NCBI GenBank assembly: GCA_029298735.1
Contig: JANSLP010000086.1
Location: 47,550-111,549, forward strand
DNA length: 64,000 bases
Source: Ophiostoma sp. CBS 140.51
Taxonomy: Eukaryota > Ascomycota > Sordariomycetes > Ophiostomatales > Ophiostomataceae
Direction: 5' to 3'
Under the pieces are notes generated by a model. The model worked only from the letters and a program-made list of their open reading frames with translations, was not told where the DNA came from and made no database searches. Positions 1-10,781 of this stretch are shown here, piece by piece; position 1 is the first letter of the stretch, and every line of letters starts with the position of its first letter. The position numbers and the translations under genes are program-made.

Positions 1-221
1 CGGAACCAGCGGGGATATCTGTTTTCTTGGCTAGGGTGATTAGGGAGAGCATCGTCTTCGTCTTCGTCATTTTCCGTGTTTTCGTTGGTCTCAGGCTCGA
101 CCTCGCGGAACATAGGCCTGCCCCAGTTGTCCAGACGGGGCCTGTCATCGTCAGGATGGGGACGAGGCATTTCTGCGGGCATGACGTCGCCGAGGGAGTG
201 AGAGTGGAAGAAACCGTCCAT
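1..221 (-). CDS. Partial acidic protein, 5' end only (runs off left edge)
   Basis: An open reading frame on the minus strand starts with an ATG at 221 and stays open to the window edge, giving about 73 residues. It opens MDGFFHSHSLGDVMPAEM, continues into a Pro/Asp/Arg-rich stretch and then an acidic Glu/Asn/Asp run near residues 45-58. The upstream 200 bases look like a leader and promoter. The composition suggests a disordered N-terminus. No domain is visible and the rest of the gene lies outside the window, so no function is assigned. The unbroken frame and the protein-like composition support it as coding. Confidence 0.5.
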   Translation of the reverse strand, partial: MDGFFHSHSLGDVMPAEMPRPHPDDDRPRLDNWGRPMFREVEPETNENTENDEDEDDALPNHPSQENRYPRWF

Positions 222-2182
222 TATGAATGGAGAGGATTTGTTCGTTCCTGTAGGCGGTGTGCGTGTGGTGCGGTTGCGGTAGTGTGGTAGGTGTGGTTGG
301 CGTGAGTTTGAAAGTTGTAAAACTTGGGTACTTGGGAGAGGTATAAGATGACATTGTAATTGGTTATCTGATGAAGAAAAAAAGAAGAGAAGGAAAAAAA
401 GTCTGGAGGGATGGAGAGGGGGAGCCCCCCGTTATAAACAGATCTGGACACGCATGAATCTTGATTTTGTGACTCCCAACGTACTGACGTACTAGACTAA
501 ACGTCATCATTTTCAACGATGTAGATGGTCTTACTATAGTCAAACCCCATGATGATTCCTATTTTGGCTTGCGGTGACCGTTGTAGAAGTCTACAGAAGC
601 AACTAGAGGAAGGATGTCCTGCCCGACTGGTTCCAGTCGGGCTCATGACAGAGTCTGAGTTTGCATCTTCACGATGCCATCATGGAGGATGCTGGGAAAG
701 CTAATAGCAATAGGCGTGCGTCGGCCACTTTGCTCCGGGACGTGTTGTCGTGTTTCCGTCTTTTCCCTTCTAGAACAATACATCATCGTCGTCCCCACCT
801 TCCTCGCGATAATTGTGTGCCATTAGTAGTTTCCTCCATCGTGACCCTTTTACCCCGCCTTCCATGTATTTCGAGAAGCTTATTCTTAGATATGACGCAG
901 AGGTTCCCGTTGGTGGTAGATGTAAGCAAAGTGTGGGGTTGCTCGGCTGGTAGGAAACGAGGCTAAGTAATTTTCAAGTCACGATGTAGCCTTGTCCAAG
1001 TACAGGACTAGGACTACGCACAATCTTGACCTCACCATATCTATTATATAAGGATTTAACATGAATACATACTCTAACAGCAAAAACAAGGCAAAGAGAA
1101 GGTTTTTTTACAATGATACCGGTATCGATTTTACATAGTTATCTTATGATAGCCAGACATTTGAATTTCTTGACATTGAGTTTCTGCAATTTGTCACAAA
1201 GCCAAAAAGCACCTGCGTAGAACAACAACATACAGTACTTTCAAGCACAAAGCTTGCATTGGCTTCAAGCTCTTACTGCTCGAGTGCTGCTGCTTTTGCA
1301 TTCGTTTCTCCTATTTTGAGAGTCGATAGTTTTGTTTGTTTACTTTCCCAATCGGGAAATGCCTCGTCTTTACACCGGCATAAGTCAACTGCCGACCACA
1401 TATAGCTGTACGATGATAAGAAAAAGAAGACGTCTATGAAATTTAGCGCAGATATAATCGGCTGCCGTCGAGAAATACTTATTTTCTCATCAAACTTGAT
1501 TCTCGTAATGGTAGACATGTCCGAAGCTTGTGCAAGAGGTGTAAGTGGAGTCACGTGATACGCCATTTTTACGGTTCCCCTTTTTGCATTTGTTTTGTCT
1601 CACCCGTCAAAAACTTGACACTTGCAGTTCCAAAATTCAATTCACCATCTTCATTGGCTCTTCCCCTTCTTACGTGTTCATCCATTCCATTGCTTGCTGT
1701 ACGTCTCTCTGCTTTGGTAAGAGACACGCTTGTCCTAGGGCCAAGGCCGCTTTTGGGCGTAACAAGCCATCGTCCAAACCCCTAAAAACGCCTTGAACAA
1801 AGGGACCTGGGTGCTGAGTCAAGCCCACTCACGTTTTTCGCAAGGCTTTGGGTACACTATTGCGGGCTGAGGCGATTTCTTTCTTGTTGCAGAATAGTAG
1901 TCGGCTGAGAGTCCAAAAGTCTAGACTCATGAATGAAGGAAAAGGTGAAAGAGAATGTGTAAAAACGAGTAAAGGGATGACACTAAAGCACTAATACCCT
2001 GTAAAGAGGGGAGCTCATAAAGAATGTACTCAATGTTGCTCGTATTTTGACGACAACGTAAACTCTCATAAACTCTCAAAAACTCTAAACTCTCACGGAA
2101 CAACATCGACATGAATCAACGGTAAACTGAAAGACAGTACCTCTCTCACCAGCTGTCATATTCACCACCACCCACAGCAGAG
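222..2182. other. Intergenic region, about 2 kb
   Basis: No convincing coding sequence on either strand; the short open frames lack recognisable domains and overlap one another. The last 150 bases hold a tandem CT-rich motif (repeats of AAACTCTCA at about 2056-2096), typical of a fungal leader just before the start at 2183. Confidence 0.6.
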
Positions 2183-4159
2183 ATGGCCACTGTGGTCGAC
2201 AACCCGGGCGCCGCCGCCATCCCCGACTGGTCGCAGCTCAACTTTGCCCGCAACTGCTCCGCCTACGGAGAATGGCTCGCCGCGTTTGTCGCGCCCAACC
2301 CGTGGAACCCGGAGGAGGCGCTCGGCGGCAGTATTCCACTGACTGTGCTTCTTGTCAGCAATGCTCTGCCCCCCGGCTGGACATTTAACGCGTCGTTTGG
2401 CGGCGACGGCGGCAACTGGTCACAGACGATCGAGTCGCCGGCGGGCACGGCTTACTTTGGGGACGTGATGCAGTGGTTCACGAGCAAACTGTACAACACC
2501 TACAACGCCACCGACGGGCAATGGTATGCCGACCCGTCCTTTGTCGACAATGTGATTTGGACGCCGGCGGACCAGTGCCCACGGGAGTTTTGCAAGGCAA
2601 TTGCTTTTACGGGCAACGCCGACCTGTCGGGCATTGGTGTCGTTATCTCGTACTACATTGAGGCGTCCCTGACAACACTGTACCTCATCATCTTTACGGC
2701 CTGGCGGATCAAGCGGTTTGTGAGGGAGCGGCGCGCCGCCGGCAATTTGATGGATAAAGCACCCATCGAGCGAAGCGGGGCCCCAAAACCAAGGGGAAGG
2801 TTGATGAGAGCTGCGCACCGCCTGTTTGATGCGCTCCGCGGCAGCTTGGACAGTTTTTTGATGGCCGCCGGCGTGTTGGGGGTTGCCATTCTGGTGGCCG
2901 CTCTTGTCATGGAAGCGTCACACACCAACGAGCACCGCCACCATCCGGTCAATGCGCAAAACATTCCCAGCGGGAACGCCCTGTACGACTCGGCCCTGGG
3001 GTTGTTGGCTGGGTTGTACGCCGTCTTCCCTCCAGTTGTGCTTTATGCCCTGCTGCCCCAAGAAAAGGAGCTGCACCAGCACCGCCATGAGCATCCTGAC
3101 CAAATCAAGGAGAGGAAAGGCCGCCGCACATGGCTCCGCCGGGCGGTCCTGATTGTGTTGTGGGGCCTGGCAGCCGCCGTTGTCTTTTGTGACCCGCGCA
3201 GCGAGCTCGACTACGAGTACCAGGGCCGCATCGACCCAGACGATGGCGACGTGGCGGACAATGACAATTTTGCGAGTGTGCTGTATGCCTGCGACCAGAG
3301 GGGTGGGAGGACGTACTGGCTGATTTTGGAGTCGTTGAAATACTTAATTATTGGTGTGCCGGTGTTGTGGTTGGTGTTGACGTTGGGGGTGTACCTGGCA
3401 ACGGGGTGGAGGCCTGGCCGAGCCCGAGCCACAGGCGAGGGCGATGTACTGGTGGGTGATGAGAAACGAGTCGCAGGCGAGGACGCAAACGAAGGCGAGG
3501 CCCCAAGGAGCCTCTGGCAGAGAATCGGCCGCCCTGTGTGGCGCCATTTTGTGGCCTGGGTGGCCTGTCTCATCATGTGGACCATCCTGTTGTCTCTCAC
3601 CGAAATGCGGCAAAACATTATCGACGTGGCCGGCGGGCTGGACACGGAAAACGAGTGGGCGATTGGCCAGGTGCTGGCGATTGCCACATGGGGCCCTGTG
3701 GCCGTAGACTTTGGTTTCCTGTTGATATTTGGCATCGAGGCCGGTCTGGGCGGACGGCTGCCGCTCGACTTTACCATTCAGCAAGTTGTGTCCACGTCGT
3801 CGGTGGACTCTATCGATGGGGGTGTCGGGGGCGGTGCGGATGCACAGGCCACAGGCTCCTGCCCCACGAGCCGGGTCAACAGTGTCAACGACAACGGTAA
3901 CAGAGCTGCCAGCGCCGTCTGCCGGACGTCATGTAGCAACGCCAGCACCGCCAACAACGAAAACGTGGTTGGCAGCGACAAGACGGCTGTCGTGCTCAAA
4001 GACAACCGAGAAGCATCGTCGTCATCGTTGCGACCATCACTTCGGGCACGAACATCTGCGAGTTCTGCAGCAGAGAACGGCCAACCCTCTCCAATGGCAG
4101 ACAGTGGTCATTCTGAACAAACGCAACCATATCCGCATCCACAGCAGCATCAGTCATAG
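2183..4159 (+). CDS. Fungal multi-pass membrane protein of unknown function
   Basis: A 658-residue intron-free frame. Residues 1-145 form a probably extracytoplasmic N-terminal part with several N-glycosylation sequons (NCS, NAS, NWS, NAT) and two cysteines flanking CPREFC. This leads into the block GNADLSGIGVVISYY, which I recognise from a large group of uncharacterised fungal membrane proteins. Predicted membrane helices lie near residues 149-173, 225-244, 268-291, 319-336, 385-406, 454-471 and 494-518, about seven in all. The tail after residue 530 is Ser/Thr/Asn-rich and probably cytoplasmic and disordered. A seven-helix count invites comparison with GPCR-like proteins, but no receptor motif is visible, so I leave function open. 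It is convergent with the next gene. Confidence 0.75.
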   Translation: MATVVDNPGAAAIPDWSQLNFARNCSAYGEWLAAFVAPNPWNPEEALGGSIPLTVLLVSNALPPGWTFNASFGGDGGNWSQTIESPAGTAYFGDVMQWFTSKLYNTYNATDGQWYADPSFVDNVIWTPADQCPREFCKAIAFTGNADLSGIGVVISYYIEASLTTLYLIIFTAWRIKRFVRERRAAGNLMDKAPIERSGAPKPRGRLMRAAHRLFDALRGSLDSFLMAAGVLGVAILVAALVMEASHTNEHRHHPVNAQNIPSGNALYDSALGLLAGLYAVFPPVVLYALLPQEKELHQHRHEHPDQIKERKGRRTWLRRAVLIVLWGLAAAVVFCDPRSELDYEYQGRIDPDDGDVADNDNFASVLYACDQRGGRTYWLILESLKYLIIGVPVLWLVLTLGVYLATGWRPGRARATGEGDVLVGDEKRVAGEDANEGEAPRSLWQRIGRPVWRHFVAWVACLIMWTILLSLTEMRQNIIDVAGGLDTENEWAIGQVLAIATWGPVAVDFGFLLIFGIEAGLGGRLPLDFTIQQVVSTSSVDSIDGGVGGGADAQATGSCPTSRVNSVNDNGNRAASAVCRTSCSNASTANNENVVGSDKTAVVLKDNREASSSSLRPSLRARTSASSAAENGQPSPMADSGHSEQTQPYPHPQQHQS

Positions 4160-4278
4160 CCGATTTGTTTGTTCTGGCTCATTTCCAGAATAAAGTGCGA
4201 TTTAAAAAGTAGTTCTGTTCAAAAAATACTACGCAAAAAATACAAGTGTCGTCTCATCGTAATATCTGCAAGTTTGTT

Positions 4279-6600
4279 TCAGTAGCGCAACGGCGACTGG
4301 CTGTCCGTCGATGGGTCCACGGCCACGGCCGGATCAGCTCCGCCACGGCCCATAAACACCCGTGTGCCCGTCCCGGGGTGAAGCGGCGCCTGTGCGTACT
4401 GGTAAGAAGGACCACGACCGGCGGAGGATGGGACCGTTGCGGATGTTTCGGTAGACGACACGCCGGCGACCGTCTCCTTGTCGTATGTGATTGTCTGGTT
4501 CACAGCCGTCACGTTGCGCTCGTATAGCGTAATGTCTGGCGTGGTAGCGCCCAGCACGCCCGCACTGCTGAACCCACCGAAATGCATGTACTGGTTCGTG
4601 GTGCCAAAGCCGCTACTATTCTTGCCGTCACCAGTCTGGAAGAAGGAGGCCGTGCCGACGACGCGCGTGTCCAGCAAGGAACCGGTGTAGTGTTGGTCGC
4701 TGCTGGAAAAGGCTTCCAAGCCGGTTGGGAAGACACCCGCACCCGTTACTTGCAGACGCAGACCCTGATCCAGCAATGCCCACAGCGTCAGGTTGCCCTG
4801 GGGCGACACGTTTGTCGTCATATTGCAAAACGTCGGAAAGGCGTAGTCCGAGCTGTAGGCGTAGGCCGACACCCCCGAGCTTCCTCCACTGCCCGTGGCC
4901 TTGTCACTGCCCGTCAGACTGAAATTATTGATCTGGTTGACGCCAAAGTCGGTCAGGATGCCCTCGTTGGCGTACGACAGCGACTGCGACCAGGACACGG
5001 CGCGGCTGCCTTTGGAGCCCAAGGTCAAAGAGCCCTGCACACTAAATGACCGCGACACCGACACGGTGTACGACAGCGTCGTGTTGGCGCCCGTAGCGTT
5101 TTGCTGGAGGTGCTGCGAGACACTAATATCTGGGCCCGAGGACTGGATGGAGGGCGGCGTGCCCGTCGTGACGAGGGCACTGCTGTCGTCGCCGTCTTCG
5201 TTGTTGAGCCACACAAAGATCTTTCCGGTGACGTACCAGCTGGCGGCCACTTGTTTTGTCAACGTGACCTCGCCCGACGGCTGGCCATTGTCGTCGATAC
5301 CGGCGACTTGAATGGCAAACGTATGCGGCTCGCCATCACACAGCACAGGGAGCCACGGTGAAATGTCAATCTCGTGCTCCCGCAGGTCGAAAACGTCGGC
5401 GCCTGCAATAGGGCGGTGCAGACTGGGCACGACGCCGCCAGTAAACACAACAGGGAACGGCCACTGCACGCCGGCCAGCTGGCCGTCGATCAGCACTTGG
5501 ACCTCGCGGAACGGGCTGAACCCGGGAAAGATGCCGCCACCCGTTGCATTGAACGTCGTCGTGTCGCTCTGCAGCACATTGGTCCACCAAAACTCTTCGT
5601 CGGCCTGCCCGTTGGCCGACACCGAAAACACGGCGCGGCGGGCATTGCGCGGGAAATCTGTTATTGTATTGGTGGCCACGTCGACAGGGAGCGTAAACTG
5701 GCTGACACCATTGACGTCGCTCTTGCGCTTGGAGATGGGGATCACCACATCACTGGGCGGGGCGGTGTCGACGTGGTCACCAGCGTCGGACTGGAAGAAC
5801 GTTGCCGTCAGACTGACATTGAAAGAACCCGTGTAGACGTCATTTTGCAAGTTGCCCAAATCGAAAATGACCTTTTGCGGAGTGCGCCACAGTGCCAGGT
5901 ACGCCGTCATATCCTTGAGGTACTCCCAGCGGATGCCCGGCGCCTTAACCGGCTCGGCTGTGCTGGTGCGCCAGACTTCGGTGTCGTTCAAGTACATGAG
6001 GGCGAGGCGGTCAAACTGGCGGCCTTCGGACACGACAGTAAAGTTCATGACGACGCGGTTGAAGGCGGTGGCGGGCGGGGTGTAGCTGCCGACAAAGGGG
6101 GCGTTGTAGCTGTTGCCAAAGACGTGGGTCATGAGTTCGACGGTAACGGCGCCGCTGGCTGACGACGGGCCGGGGGATCGTTCGGTCGCGGGTCCATCTG
6201 GCGTAAGGACGGGCGGGGCCACCTGGAAGCAGTCCAGGACGGTCGCACTAGGACTTGTGGATGGTGTTGAGACGGCCACAATCGTAGAGGTACTCGACGG
6301 CGATGCGTCCTCTTCCGCACGCTTGCTCGCGGAGATCTGGGCTGACACAGGCAGGTGGTCGGCGTAGGGGATGGCTGGCCGTTTCGCTGCGCGGAGGGAC
6401 GACGAACATGGCCGATTATGGGAACCGAAAGCGAGGACAACCGTCAGAGCCAGGCCGACGGGCAACAGTATGGCCAAGACGCGCATTCGCCATGATGGTC
6501 GTATTGGTCGTGTCGAGAGTGCTGTTTTGGGACTGGTAATCTCAGGGTCGAGCGCAACCAGATGTTCCTTTTCGAGGAGCGGTGCAGCAGCTTCCTCCAT
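4279..6600 (-). CDS. PNGase A-type peptide N-glycanase (peptide-N4-(N-acetyl-glucosaminyl)asparagine amidase A family)
   Basis: 773 residues from the ATG at 6600, preferred over an in-frame start at 6774 because residues 1-12 (MEEAAAPLLEKE) resemble a cytosolic start and lie shortly before a single membrane anchor (about residues 41-59, LAILLPVGLALTVVLAFG). This gives a type II membrane or lumenal protein. The family block begins around residue 125 with FQVAPPVLTPDG and continues through GNSYNAPFVGSYTPP and FNRVVMNFTVVSEGRQFDRLALMYL, the typical N-terminal core of the PNGase A family. Many N-glycosylation sequons support passage through the secretory route. The family removes N-glycans from glycoproteins or glycopeptides. 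Catalytic residues cannot be confirmed by eye. No introns are seen. Confidence 0.8.
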   Translation of the reverse strand: MEEAAAPLLEKEHLVALDPEITSPKTALSTRPIRPSWRMRVLAILLPVGLALTVVLAFGSHNRPCSSSLRAAKRPAIPYADHLPVSAQISASKRAEEDASPSSTSTIVAVSTPSTSPSATVLDCFQVAPPVLTPDGPATERSPGPSSASGAVTVELMTHVFGNSYNAPFVGSYTPPATAFNRVVMNFTVVSEGRQFDRLALMYLNDTEVWRTSTAEPVKAPGIRWEYLKDMTAYLALWRTPQKVIFDLGNLQNDVYTGSFNVSLTATFFQSDAGDHVDTAPPSDVVIPISKRKSDVNGVSQFTLPVDVATNTITDFPRNARRAVFSVSANGQADEEFWWTNVLQSDTTTFNATGGGIFPGFSPFREVQVLIDGQLAGVQWPFPVVFTGGVVPSLHRPIAGADVFDLREHEIDISPWLPVLCDGEPHTFAIQVAGIDDNGQPSGEVTLTKQVAASWYVTGKIFVWLNNEDGDDSSALVTTGTPPSIQSSGPDISVSQHLQQNATGANTTLSYTVSVSRSFSVQGSLTLGSKGSRAVSWSQSLSYANEGILTDFGVNQINNFSLTGSDKATGSGGSSGVSAYAYSSDYAFPTFCNMTTNVSPQGNLTLWALLDQGLRLQVTGAGVFPTGLEAFSSSDQHYTGSLLDTRVVGTASFFQTGDGKNSSGFGTTNQYMHFGGFSSAGVLGATTPDITLYERNVTAVNQTITYDKETVAGVSSTETSATVPSSAGRGPSYQYAQAPLHPGTGTRVFMGRGGADPAVAVDPSTDSQSPLRY

Positions 6601-7979
6601 TGTCGTCAATGCCGTCGGTGCGTTGCGAGAATACGGTGAAGGTGGAGGAAAGATGAACGAAAGAGAGATTGCACGCTTATGTGCAGTGTGAACGGGCAAG
6701 TTCAAACTGCGATCGAATCCATTGACGACAGAATGAAGACGCGTTTCAAGTTCGAGAAATGGGTGTGACACCAAAAGGGAAAAGAGATAAGAAACCGAAA
6801 GGTATTAATGGTCAAGTATAACAGCAGTCGCGGGAGAGTTGGCCACGCAGAAACGGACGGGAAATGGGATCAGCGCCTGGGACACAGCACTCGCCCTGCA
6901 ATCACGTAACCCTTCTTCACAAACCGCGCGCGGCTCCAGCCGCCTGGTCCGGAGATGTAACCGAGACGGATAAAGACAATGCTTTTGAATAAAGAAGATA
7001 AATTTGGGTCGAAGAGAGGAAAGACGGGACCAGAAGAGAGGTAAAGAGTCGCGGCTGAAGTCTGTACAGCGGTGTTCCGTCGAGGTGTGATAAGGCGGCG
7101 GAGGTCCCAAACGAGGGTCGAGGTCGCCAACGATCACGATAACGAATGGAGGTGGTGAGGCCGACACAGTTCGAAACGAAAGAGACCAGGAAAAGTCGAC
7201 CCAACAAAATCGACGTCAATCATAAACGTCGTCCGTCGTCAGACGAGGCTGAGAGAGGAAGGAAGAACGAGCGATACGAACGGCAGGAGGGAAGGTGCGA
7301 TCGATTCAAGAACGCGCATTCCCCATATGCATGTTTCACAGCCAAAGAGGTGTAAATATGGCACGTGCGCAAAGAAGGACGGCTGCCCTGAGCCGTCCAA
7401 CCCGTTGGCGGATGTTCCCACACTTCCCACTCGCACCCCGCCGTGTGATGGTGTGTAGCGTTCAGTGAGCATCGATGACGGCATCAGAAAGCGACAAGAT
7501 GAGTGAAGAAGAAGAAGTAGTAAATGGATCAAGAAGTGGAAATAGATCGTCCAAAATTTGAGGAGATTATTGAGAGGGCCGTATGTTGGTACAGATGTTG
7601 CGACAAGTATGAGAATGATAGAAACGACGGAAAATCAGAAGATCAGAAACAAGAAGAAGAAGAAGAAAAACCCCAAATGTCCGTGAAGAGTAGAAATGTT
7701 ACCAATTAATAGGGAAGGAACCCGATGCAGTAGTAAAAGAGAAAAGAAAATGACAAAAAAAGGTTTGAACAAAAAGAATGAAAGAGATGATGCCAACGCA
7801 ACCCAAAAAGTACAAAAACACCTTCCTGCCCCGCCCAAAAGATCTATAATGATGCAGTCGCAATGATGCCCCGTCCGCCCTGCCTGTATATGTGTTGTTG
7901 TTGATGTTCTAAGAGCATAAGCTCGCCGTCTATCGTCGTTATCGTGGTGTACATTTTGTTGTCGGTCCAGGCCCGCGGT
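6601..7979. other. Intergenic region, about 1.4 kb
   Basis: The right part is purine-rich on the plus strand with a short GAA microsatellite (about 7651-7666). It probably holds the promoter of the PNGase A-type gene and the 3' flank of the NAT2-like gene. I see no supportable coding sequence. Confidence 0.55.
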
Positions 7980-8923
7980 TTAGGCCGCCTTCGGCTTGCC
8001 AATCTTCCAGCCCCATGCCCGCAGCACCTTAACCACCTTGGGCGTCACGGCCGCCGCCAGGGGCACGCGCACAAAGATAAAGCTCTTGTGGATGGCATAG
8101 GCCAGGGCCAGCTGCGTCGCCAGGCTGGCCTCGTGCTTGTTGCGCCGCTCGGCCTCCTTGACGCCCCAGCCGTCCTGGACGCCTTCCTGGGCGGCTTGCT
8201 CGCCGGCGGCGGCGCCGTCGGCGTTCACAGTACCATCAGCACCATCCTTGCTGGGGGCCGCCTCGACAATGGCCCCCTTCATACCGTCAACACCGCTCTC
8301 CTTCTTGGCCTCCTTGAGGGCGGCGCGGTACTTGCGCCAGCGCTCCTTGACGCTCTCGGGGATGACCGTCTTGACATGGTCGACGACGTATTCTTCGGCG
8401 GCGGCTGCGGTCATTAGCGATGAACAATTCAAGCGTATTGTGCGGGGAGTAGGGTCCTACCAATTCTGTCTGTGCCTAGTGTCCGCACCAGGAGGAAGCA
8501 AAAGGGGAAGTCGAGCAGGGACAGGCCAAAGTAGACACCGACGGCGGTCCAGCCGTATTCCTTAGACAGCTTCTTGATGCGCTGGCTCAGCGTGAGCTTA
8601 TCGGGGGCGATTGTTCCCTCACCACTCTTGCCAGCCTCACCGGCGCCACCCTTGCCCTCTTGTGACCGCCGTGCCCGCGACGAGTGGAATGTCCGCCGTG
8701 GTGCGGTGCGGGAGGTGAATGAGAAGGTGGAAGACTGGAGGGGCCCGCCTGCTGTCCGTACCGGCGTGGACGAGCTCGAGATCGCCCGTGCTGCCGGCCG
8801 CCGCCAGACCTGCTTGCTGGCCTGTGCGACACTGTTGCGGGCCAGCAGCATCGCTGATTGCGACTGCTGTGCCGACTGCTGCTCCACGAGCACCTCCAAG
8901 GCGCGCACCGAGCGACGCAGCAT
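7980..8923 (-). CDS. NAT2: DUF1279 / NAT2-like mitochondrial protein (two exons)
   Basis: Exon 1 is 8923-8461 and exon 2 is 8404-7980, joined across a 56-nt intron (8460-8405; GTAGGA donor, GCTAATGA branch site, CCGCAG acceptor) to give 295 residues in frame. The Arg/Ser-rich N-terminus (MLRRSVRALEVLVEQQ, later RTFHSSRARR) looks like a mitochondrial targeting sequence. The core, around residues 125-155, reads KLSKEYGWTAVGVYFGLS followed by LDFPFCFLLVR and GTDRI, the signature of the DUF1279 domain found in yeast Nat2. After the splice the protein continues with a charged helix (VKERWRKYRAALKEAKK), an Ala/Gly/Asp-rich linker and a C-terminal hydrophobic segment. Yeast Nat2 was named as an N-acetyltransferase, but the biochemical role of DUF1279 proteins is not settled. 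The upstream in-frame ATG at 9160 is less likely. Confidence 0.75.
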
Positions 8924-9925
8924 TGTGTGTGTGCGTGTGTATTTGTCGAGTTTCAATTGTCGTCGTGGGAGAGTAGCGCACTCCGAGTCGTCGCCGTGGT
9001 ACAGTTGCGGTCGGGTGGAAGGTGGTGTGTCGCGAGAATGGGTGTGGCCTGTTTGGCAATTTCGTAGATCGTGAGGGGAGCTTCGGATGGTGTTTGTTGA
9101 GAAGAGCAGTGGATGCAATGCGTTGAGGAGCTGGTTTTCTAGTAAAAGATCCAAATGCAATTGAATGCAATTGAATGCAATGCGAAATGATGTCGTATAA
9201 TAATGTCGTCGCTCTTCGGGAGCTTACGGTTGGTTGCGAGAACGTCGAGGGATGCAAAAGGAATTCCGTTCTCCTAAGGCCGGGAAAACCGTGGGCTTTA
9301 CATCTTTTTTCTCCGGCACAGGAGCAAAAATTTGCCTGCGCGCAGCCAGGAGCGTTCTGGAAGCTCCTAAAAATCCCACCAAAACCTCTCACAAGGCGGG
9401 CCTGCGTCATTGAGCAGGGGCCGCCATTGTGTTGGGACCAGGCCTGGCCACGCCAGACCACAGACGGTAAGACACTCTGGACTGGACGCTCACTCACCAG
9501 AGACGGAGCAGCAGACCATCAGTAACTGCTTGTGATTGGTTGAGACAGCACCCAAAAGGGCTGACGGCCCCACCAAACTCACTGTATCATCCATTAAAAC
9601 TGGCTACTGGCTGCTAGCTGCTGGCGTCGGAGAGTAGGGCTTATCCGCTCCGGCGACCGACAACTCCGGCGGCTTAGCAAATTGAGGCCATGATGCCTTG
9701 AGGCCATGAGGGGACGAGAACGAGAACAAGACGGGACGAGAAGGTCGAGAAATATATCACGAAAATAGTTCGAAAAGATTGATTTAAAGAAGGTGTAAGT
9801 TTAACAAGCACCCGTACCGTCGGCTTGAAGCTGCCATGAAATGCCCCTTGTAGTTGGGCGGGCACAATGGAAAACAAATGCTGTGTGGATAGGGCGGAAG
9901 CAATCAATCACCAAAGACACAGTAA
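8924..9925. other. Intergenic region before tRNA-Asp
   Basis: Contains the promoter of the NAT2-like gene and a small tandem repeat of a 10-bp unit (ATGCAATTGA, about 9152-9180). No coding sequence is supported. Confidence 0.5.
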
Positions 9926-9997
9926 TCTCTTGTAGTATAGTGGTCAGTATACGGGCTTGTCACGCCCGGGACCCGGGTTCAATTCCCGGCGAGAGAG
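9926..9997 (+). tRNA. tRNA-Asp(GTC): tRNA-Asp (anticodon GTC), intronless
   Basis: A complete 72-nt cloverleaf. The acceptor strands are TCTCTTG (9926-9932) and CGAGAGA (9990-9996), with discriminator G at 9997. The D arm carries TAGTGGTCAGTA. The anticodon stem is CGGGC/GCCCG around the loop TTGTCAC, giving anticodon GTC. The T arm is CCGGG/CCCGG with loop TTCAATT. The A-box-like TAGTATAGTGG and B-box GGTTCAATTCC are intact. The 3' CCA is not encoded, as expected for a nuclear eukaryotic tRNA. Confidence 0.95.
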
Positions 9998-10781
9998 AGA
10001 AAAACGGTCAACGGTCAACGTTGAACGTTCAGCGTTCAACTTTTTGATCATCATTATCGAAAAACCATGATAACATAATGGTTTTTTTTTTTAAAAAAAA
10101 AAATTTAGCATTTTACTTAAATAGACGTAGTTGTAGGGAGGGGGAAAAAAGAAAACACGAAACACGAAACACGAAACAAAATTAAATCCGCGAAAATTGC
10201 AATAAAATATCTCAACAATAAGAAAATCAAAACAGAAAAAAAGATCGCCAATCGTCAATCGCCATTTGCACATTAATACCTACAGGCACTTTCCTCTTTT
10301 TCTTTTCAATGACCGTTTTTACGTACACAACTCTACGTGACCATTGCTGGCATACGATTGACCGAGTGTCAAAAACGCAAACACGTCTCAAAATCAATAT
10401 GTGCAAGTTCCATCTGTTGCATATCCCGAACGTCGAAATAATGTAGACACAATGAAGCGCAGTACTACTAATTAATATCAAAAGACAAAGGAAGTTAAAA
10501 TAAATATTTAATAAAATTGTACGTCGAGAAATCCGATTTTGTCGAAAGGTGTTGGCATCAAGTTTCTACACGAGAACGGAATGCGTTGGCCTCAATGGGG
10601 CACACCAGAAACCGGGGCCAAGGAAAAGTTTCTGGTTGGCCTCAAATCGCCCATTTAACATCTCCAAAGTATTTTAGAGTATAAGCCGGCTGTCGAGTAT
10701 TGCGACTGTTCATCTGTTTGTTCTGTATCTTTATTTCGCAGATCACGGCACATTTTGAATATAGCAGACTCGACAGCAAAC
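9998..10781. other. AT-rich intergenic region with short repeats
   Basis: Markedly AT-rich (T and A runs at 10081-10105). It carries a tandem ACACGAAAC repeat (about 10155-10180). At 10585-10645 there is a direct repeat GTTGGCCTCAA (10585-10595 and 10635-10645) enclosing an inverted repeat ACCAGAAAC / GTTTCTGGT (10604-10612 and 10628-10636). This structured block lies 137 bases before the next start codon and may be a regulatory site. No coding sequence is seen. Confidence 0.5.
10020..10045 (+). terminator. Hairpin plus T5 tract downstream of tRNA-Asp
   Basis: GTTGAACG (10020-10027) pairs with CGTTCAAC (10033-10040) around a 5-nt loop, directly followed by TTTTT (10041-10045), the first T run after the tRNA and the likely RNA polymerase III stop. 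It sits in a set of related 7-bp words (GGTCAAC, GTTGAAC, GTTCAAC) from 10005 to 10040. Pol III needs only the T tract, so the hairpin may be incidental. Confidence 0.5.

Noticed and set aside
661..966. 101-residue plus-strand frame in the first intergenic region
   Set aside because: No domain, no promoter or start context, overlapped by other random frames.
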